A stretch of 64,000 bases of DNA, taken from contig CAIIXF020000006.1 of the NCBI GenBank assembly GCA_903813345.2, forward strand, positions 25,801,936-25,865,935, read 5' to 3'. This stretch comes from Owenia fusiformis (lineage: Eukaryota; Annelida; Polychaeta; Sabellida; Oweniidae). A program made the position numbers and the translations under genes. Below, in pieces: positions 60,332-64,000 of the stretch. Each line of letters starts with the position of its first letter. Within the stretch, counting starts at the first letter, position 1. The notes under the pieces were generated by a model. That model saw nothing but the letters and a program-made list of their open reading frames with translations. It was not told the origin of the DNA and searched no databases.

Positions 60332-62086
60332 TTATTTCTTATTGTGGCTATTGATGAAATGTGATGTAAATGAATATACATCCGAATAGCGTGTTGCACA
60401 GAGATTGCACTGCCAAGGGTCATATGGTGAATGCATACCCTTGTGCATGAGATAAATAGCCTGGTCAAAGAACATTATCTTACAGTGGTCACACATCCAA
60501 GAGTTGTCTGCTCCACCGTGTGGTATTGTCCCCTGTCCATGACTTTTGATTTGCCCTTTACCGGACATTGTCAGCACCTCCCTGGGCATTTCTTTATACT
60601 CAAATGGTCGGCCTGCACCCCCCTGGTGCATTGGAGCAGCCCCTGGACCCATAGGTCTTCCTGGCCTAGGGCCCATCATTCTGTTGTTATATGGAGATCT
60701 AGGGCCTTGGATACGAGGATTAGAATTAAATAGAACTGTTTGTTTTGGTCTCGGTCCACCCATCATATCTGATCCGGGACGTTTCATCCCAGGTGAAGGC
60801 ATCCGTTGGCCCATTTGTCCGGGGGATCTCATCCGAGGACTGGGACCCCCTAAACCGGGAGACATTTGCCTCATTCCATTAGCCATAGGGCCCTTCTCTG
60901 GGGTCCGCTGCATCATCATATTTGGGGCAGGAACCCTTTGTCTAGGGCTGCCTTGAGTGAGTCCCATTGGTTTGGGGGCAATTTGTCGCATTTGTTTCTT
61001 TCGTGTGTCACTAACAAAACTATCCATTATAATGATCTCGTCATCATCATCATCATTGTCAACACTTGGTTTACTATTTGATGAGTCGTTATTTGATCCT
61101 GGGGGTACACTGGGTGTGGAGCCTGATCCATTTAAAGGGGCGCTACTACTGTTAGTATTCCCACCCTCAATGAGACCAGAAGTTTGTAGAGCATTCTGAC
61201 GATTTTCATTAACAACATTCTGTATGGAAGAATTAACGATGCTCTCAATGTCCTTTAAAGTTGTACACATGTTGGGGGACATTCCCTGCCCTCCTAGAGC
61301 AGGGGCGCTAGTGGTAGTCGGTGTGGCTGCTCCTGAGAGTCTTTCTGTACTAGATGGGGAATTATTACTCTGGGGACTTAAGTCAGGGGGACCTGTAGCA
61401 TTAAAATCCTGTATGATCTTGTTCAAAGCCCCAGGTATAGATGGTTTTATACCAGGTTCAGTCTTAACAGGGTATGATGCATAATCACAATTGCCCAACT
61501 TTTCTGTCCCGACTTCATTTTTAATACTAAATACTGTCGCTTCCCGTTTAATCTCCAAGTAATTGTTCCCAACTGGAGTATGAGGAATCTGTAGACCCTG
61601 AGTGGGTGGGACATTAGGAGGTGGGATAGGGTTTGATGCATCTGTGTCTTTTTGACTCGCTGATGACATCATACTTTCTGGTGTGCTGGGGCGTCTAGAA
61701 CTAACAGAACTTGACTTTTCTGGGGTAGGGGTATGACCCGGAGTGAGTACAGGTGTCTCTGAGGTTTCTGATCCCGAAGCACTAAACACTCCACTGATCC
61801 TTAATCCTGGGGGATTAATAGATGGTAAGTCTTCACTAGTGCAAGGAGATGGTGTTCTTAATGGTTCTGTACTCGAACCGCTCGACTCTCCGCGTGATAC
61901 ACTACCTGGCGTATCAGCGTGGTTTTTCTTGAGATGCTGCATTAAGTCTGCTTTACGTTTTCCCTTGTAATCGCACTGAGTGCATGGGTACTGTGGTTCA
62001 GAATGGATCACGAGATGTGATCGGAGTTTTGCTTTGGTGTTGGTGGAATATGTACAGTTTGCACAGCTGAATGTAGCTTCTGACAT
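60332..62086 (-). CDS. C2H2 zinc-finger regulator with Ikaros/hunchback-like C-terminal finger pair
   Basis: A 584-residue reading frame from ATG in good context (AGCATGT, 62086) to TAA at 60332. Two N-terminal C2H2 fingers use Cys8, Cys11, His24, His28 and Cys35, Cys38, His51, His56. A long disordered middle is rich in Ser, Pro, Thr and many S/T-P sites. About residue 350 DDDDDEIIIMD is an acidic SUMO-interaction-type motif. A Met/Pro/Gly/Arg-rich stretch follows. The last 56 residues hold two fingers (Cys532, 535, His548, 552; Cys560, 563, His576, 581) spaced and flavoured like the dimerisation pair that ends Ikaros and hunchback proteins. A nuclear DNA-binding, dimerising regulator is inferred. 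The frame stays open upstream to the splice acceptor at 62118, so translation could also begin in an earlier exon. Confidence 0.8.
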   Translation of the reverse strand: MSEATFSCANCTYSTNTKAKLRSHLVIHSEPQYPCTQCDYKGKRKADLMQHLKKNHADTPGSVSRGESSGSSTEPLRTPSPCTSEDLPSINPPGLRISGVFSASGSETSETPVLTPGHTPTPEKSSSVSSRRPSTPESMMSSASQKDTDASNPIPPPNVPPTQGLQIPHTPVGNNYLEIKREATVFSIKNEVGTEKLGNCDYASYPVKTEPGIKPSIPGALNKIIQDFNATGPPDLSPQSNNSPSSTERLSGAATPTTTSAPALGGQGMSPNMCTTLKDIESIVNSSIQNVVNENRQNALQTSGLIEGGNTNSSSAPLNGSGSTPSVPPGSNNDSSNSKPSVDNDDDDDEIIIMDSFVSDTRKKQMRQIAPKPMGLTQGSPRQRVPAPNMMMQRTPEKGPMANGMRQMSPGLGGPSPRMRSPGQMGQRMPSPGMKRPGSDMMGGPRPKQTVLFNSNPRIQGPRSPYNNRMMGPRPGRPMGPGAAPMHQGGAGRPFEYKEMPREVLTMSGKGQIKSHGQGTIPHGGADNSWMCDHCKIMFFDQAIYLMHKGMHSPYDPWQCNLCATRYSDVYSFTSHFINSHNKK

Positions 62087-62117
62087 GCTATTTAAACGTA
62101 CATCCTTCAATGGTATC
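62087..62117 (-). other. 5' end of the zinc-finger exon (5' UTR or coding)
   Basis: TTTTGTTGCAG|GATACC on the minus strand is a good acceptor. The 31 bases to the ATG have no stop in frame, so they may be 5' UTR or the end of coding sequence begun upstream. Confidence 0.55.
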
Positions 62118-62320
62118 CTGCAACAAAATAATCAAAAATTTATAATAGTAAATCCCTTTTATATACTAGATGCAAGAAGAAATAATCTTTTATGTCATTA
62201 AATATTTCCAAATTTAGTCAAAGCGATAACATATTTGAAATCCAAATGTAAAATTACATCTAAAAATATGGTTTTAAAAAGTGTTTAATCAACTTTGAAA
62301 ATGTCCTTGAAAATACCCTT

Positions 62321-62603
62321 GAAAATATGACTTCTAGGTCAGGGAGATTCCCCATAGACTCTTTGTTATAAAATCACGAAAAATGAATTTTTTTTCTTGC
62401 ATTGGACAGATAATATTTTCTTTTACTGGACATATTTTAATTTGCATAACTATTTGATACACAAGATAAATTGCAAAAGGAACAATGAAAATGTGACCTC
62501 TAGGTCAGGGAGATTCTCCATAGACCCTCACTGTTATAAAATCACAAAAAAATGAAATTTCTTTCTTGTATTGGACAGATAATATTTTCTTTTACTGGAC
62601 ATT
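62321..62603. repeat. Direct duplication of about 115 bp in the zinc-finger gene upstream region
   Basis: 62321-62432 and 62487-62603 share GGTCAGGGAGATTC, CATAGAC, TTATAAAATCAC, TTGGACAGATAATATTTTCT and TTTTACTGGACAT. Each copy carries an everted nuclear-receptor-type half-site pair: TGACTTCTAGGTCA at 62328 and TGACCTCTAGGTCA at 62494. Confidence 0.7.
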
Positions 62604-62632
62604 TTCTTTTCTCTTGAAAGCCCATGGATAAG

Positions 62633-62964
62633 CAGGGGTTTCATTAGCAGCAAGCAACAGGCAATTTTCACCAGTTGTTTTCAGGGACTTTTTTCAATTC
62701 CATTATCAATTCAATTCATTTCTTTCATAATTCTTATATAATATACACTATAAAAACAAGCGCTAGACACCCTAGTGGGTAATGGGTATATGTTGCGGTT
62801 TAACAGATATTCTTAAAATAACATCTAGACTACATATAAAAGAAAGCACTTACATTATGCTATCAACTTATCAACTGTTCCATGTTTTATTTATGATTTC
62901 CATTAATTTTGCCTGTTGTTTTCATTTATTTAGCCTGTTTTGAGAAATTCTAGTGAAACCCCTG
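62633..62964. mobile_element. MITE with CAGGGGTTTCA termini, long copy
   Basis: 332 bp from CAGGGGTTTCATTAG to CTAGTGAAACCCCTG with GATAAG on both sides (62627-62632 and 62965-62970). CAGGGG termini are hAT-like; the duplication is 6 bp, or 8 bp with mismatches. No coding content. Confidence 0.75.
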
Positions 62965-63104
62965 GATAAGGGTACGGTAACGTGAAAATTGAACCACTAA
63001 AACTGATGAATATACAAGCTTAAGGGAACTTTCTAATACCCTGCCATGTTATCTGGCCAGAATTAGTCACTTGGTGGTGAAACCGGTGACTACAGTAGTA
63101 TACT

Positions 63105-63340
63105 ATAGTGACGTGAATCAGTATAGATGGAACTGCCAAGGTCACCGTGGTAGCAAAAAGTGACGTAAAGTGACGTAATACTTGACCTTGGGTGCGGATT
63201 AAGGTTACCAATAGGGGATATGATGTCACTTCTGCTTCCACCTTTGGACCCATAACATCATAAGTAAACACAGGGTGGCATAATTTATTTTAATCCCCAC
63301 CGAGATAAGTGGATGGGCTACTATAAGAGTGGTATTATGA
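63105..63340 (+). promoter_or_regulatory. Candidate promoter with CRE and ERR/SF-1-like sites
   Basis: TGACGTG (63109), two TGACGTAA (63161 and 63171) and TGATGTCA (63221) are CRE/ATF-type sites. AAGGTCA (63138) and reversed CAAGGTCA (63183-63190) are ERR/SF-1-type half-sites. TATAAGAG lies at 63322, which would start transcription near 63350, about 110 bases before the ATG at 63462. The minus-strand zinc-finger gene points away, so the block could serve both. Confidence 0.45.
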
Positions 63341-63461
63341 TTATGACCAGTGTAGTCATTAACGGCCTTCATGGCAGACATTCTTACGCAGAGAAGTGCC
63401 TTATAAAATTAGTTACATCAGGGAACTCAGTCAGTTAGTTATTGACAGCCAGTCAGTCAAC

Positions 63462-63692
63462 ATGAAATTGGAGCCCTATATTGATGACCCAGATAAGTGG
63501 TCAAAGTTTCTGAAAGCGTCCGAATACAAGCTGACACCCATGGAAAGTAAAATGTACTCGAAGAATGGGAAACTGATAAGCTACAAACTTGGATTTTTAG
63601 AAGATCTCCCAGACTTAGAAGATAAAACTGCCTGGGAGTCGTTGAGACGAGATGGACCTGGTCAGTTTGGAAATGGGAATAATGTTCACTAA
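63462..63692 (+). CDS. Small acidic protein, 76 residues, unknown
   Basis: ATG in good context (CAACATGA) to TAA. The frame is open upstream to a stop near 63354, but no earlier ATG exists in frame. The peptide has EPYIDDPDKW, a KxxEYKLTPMESKMYSKNGK stretch and an acidic LEDLPDLEDK segment, then a Gly/Asn-rich end; it has no signal or membrane segment. Base composition is less AT-rich than surroundings, which favours coding. A further small basic ORF follows in another frame. I do not recognise the family. It could be a small host gene, an exon with downstream introns, or part of a virus- or transposon-derived unit running past the window edge. Confidence 0.45.
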   Translation: MKLEPYIDDPDKWSKFLKASEYKLTPMESKMYSKNGKLISYKLGFLEDLPDLEDKTAWESLRRDGPGQFGNGNNVH

Positions 63693-63745
63693 GAGAAAAA
63701 GTCCTTACTACTCATAATGGATCAGGTGTACGAAATTTGTCAAAA

Positions 63746-63877
63746 ATGAAGGATGCTGGACCAATGATCATGAGAAAGTTGACGAGGATGAAAAAGTTGT
63801 CAAAAAAGCAAATAAACGCTAGAAGGGATAGGCGAATAGAAATGGAAAACTTGAGATTTCGCCCATACAGATACTAA
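63746..63877 (+). CDS. Small basic protein, 43 residues, unknown
   Basis: ATG to TAA, 54 bases after the previous ORF stops and in a different frame. About one third of residues are Lys or Arg (MRKLTRMKKLSKKQINARRD), ending in an aromatic/Arg tail (RFRPYRY). Such a peptide could bind nucleic acid or could be a chance product of A-rich DNA. The frame extends upstream without an ATG to about 63680, overlapping the end of the previous ORF. Confidence 0.3.
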   Translation: MKDAGPMIMRKLTRMKKLSKKQINARRDRRIEMENLRFRPYRY

Positions 63878-64000
63878 CTCTGAATATATATTTCCCTAAG
63901 TTGACCTCTAAATGTCCACCAGTTCATCCACTGGAGAGAGATATTGACACATGTTACAAGCCCACATGCCCTCCTGATTCATATGATCATCGTGTAACGT
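63832..64000 (+). CDS. Open frame running off the right edge (partial)
   Basis: This frame is open from 63832 to the last base with no ATG. It includes a Cys/Pro-bearing stretch (KCPPVHPLERDIDTCYKPTC) after TTTCCCTAAG, which could be a splice acceptor near 63900. It may be the start of a new exon; nothing more can be said. Confidence 0.25.

Noticed and set aside
60431-61641. Several ORFs on the plus strand and in shifted frames across the finger gene
   Set aside because: They are shadows of a GC-richer coding exon on the minus strand.
63020-63271. 83-codon minus-strand ORF
   Set aside because: It overlaps a dense block of CRE and ERR/SF-1-like sites and has no recognisable domain; more likely regulatory DNA.
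1-64000. tRNA, rRNA, CRISPR or bacterial operon content
   Set aside because: No matching structures were noticed by eye on either strand; gene structure and repeats are those of an animal nuclear genome.

Overview
The window looks like nuclear DNA of a marine invertebrate, most probably a lophotrochozoan such as a bivalve mollusc. This is inference: it is AT-rich, genes are sparse, introns are long and conventionally GT-AG, there is much satellite and MITE-like DNA, and the few coding exons resemble animal families (a TNF receptor, a C2H2 zinc-finger regulator, a TOG/XMAP215-like C-terminus). No bacterial, plastid or mitochondrial features, rRNA, tRNA or CRISPR were seen.

Layout. 0-1.1 kb: last two coding exons of a plus-strand gene whose end resembles CKAP5/XMAP215. 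3.9-4.15 kb: a short minus-strand ORF of unknown nature. 7.0-25.8 kb: a minus-strand gene for a single-CRD TNF receptor superfamily protein, reconstructed from three coding exons plus a 5' untranslated exon. One intron of about 17.3 kb holds two TIR elements (16.6-17.6 and 18.0-19.4 kb). 26-36.8 kb: gene-free DNA with a LINE 3' fragment, a hAT-like MITE, an inverted repeat, a 173-bp satellite and an old palindromic element.

36.8-54.4 kb is the most unusual part. Two identical 1109-bp LTRs in the same orientation, flanked by a 4-bp CATG target duplication, enclose two near-full copies of a Ty3/gypsy-type gag-pol arranged head to head. Copy A (minus strand) is an intact 1694-codon ORF. Copy B (plus strand) has a frameshift, lacks its 3' end and is interrupted by a 4.37-kb long-TIR transposon with a TGA duplication. 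The host palindrome supplies a second arm that independently confirms the empty site. The whole 17.55-kb structure therefore seems to have integrated as one chimeric palindromic cDNA. The two arms differ, mostly in gag and protease, while the LTRs are identical, which points to two different co-packaged templates.

54.4-60.3 kb: a promoter-like block (GC box, CCAAT, CRE, TATA) and several repeat families, two of which carry many YY1-like motifs. 60.3-62.1 kb: a large minus-strand exon for a zinc-finger protein with an Ikaros/hunchback-like C-terminal finger pair and a SUMO-interaction-like motif. 63.0-64 kb: a regulatory block with CRE and ERR/SF-1-like sites, then small plus-strand ORFs cut by the window edge.

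The host genes show no obvious operon or pathway relationship. Gene models come from reading frames, splice sites and motifs only; no database or transcript evidence was available.
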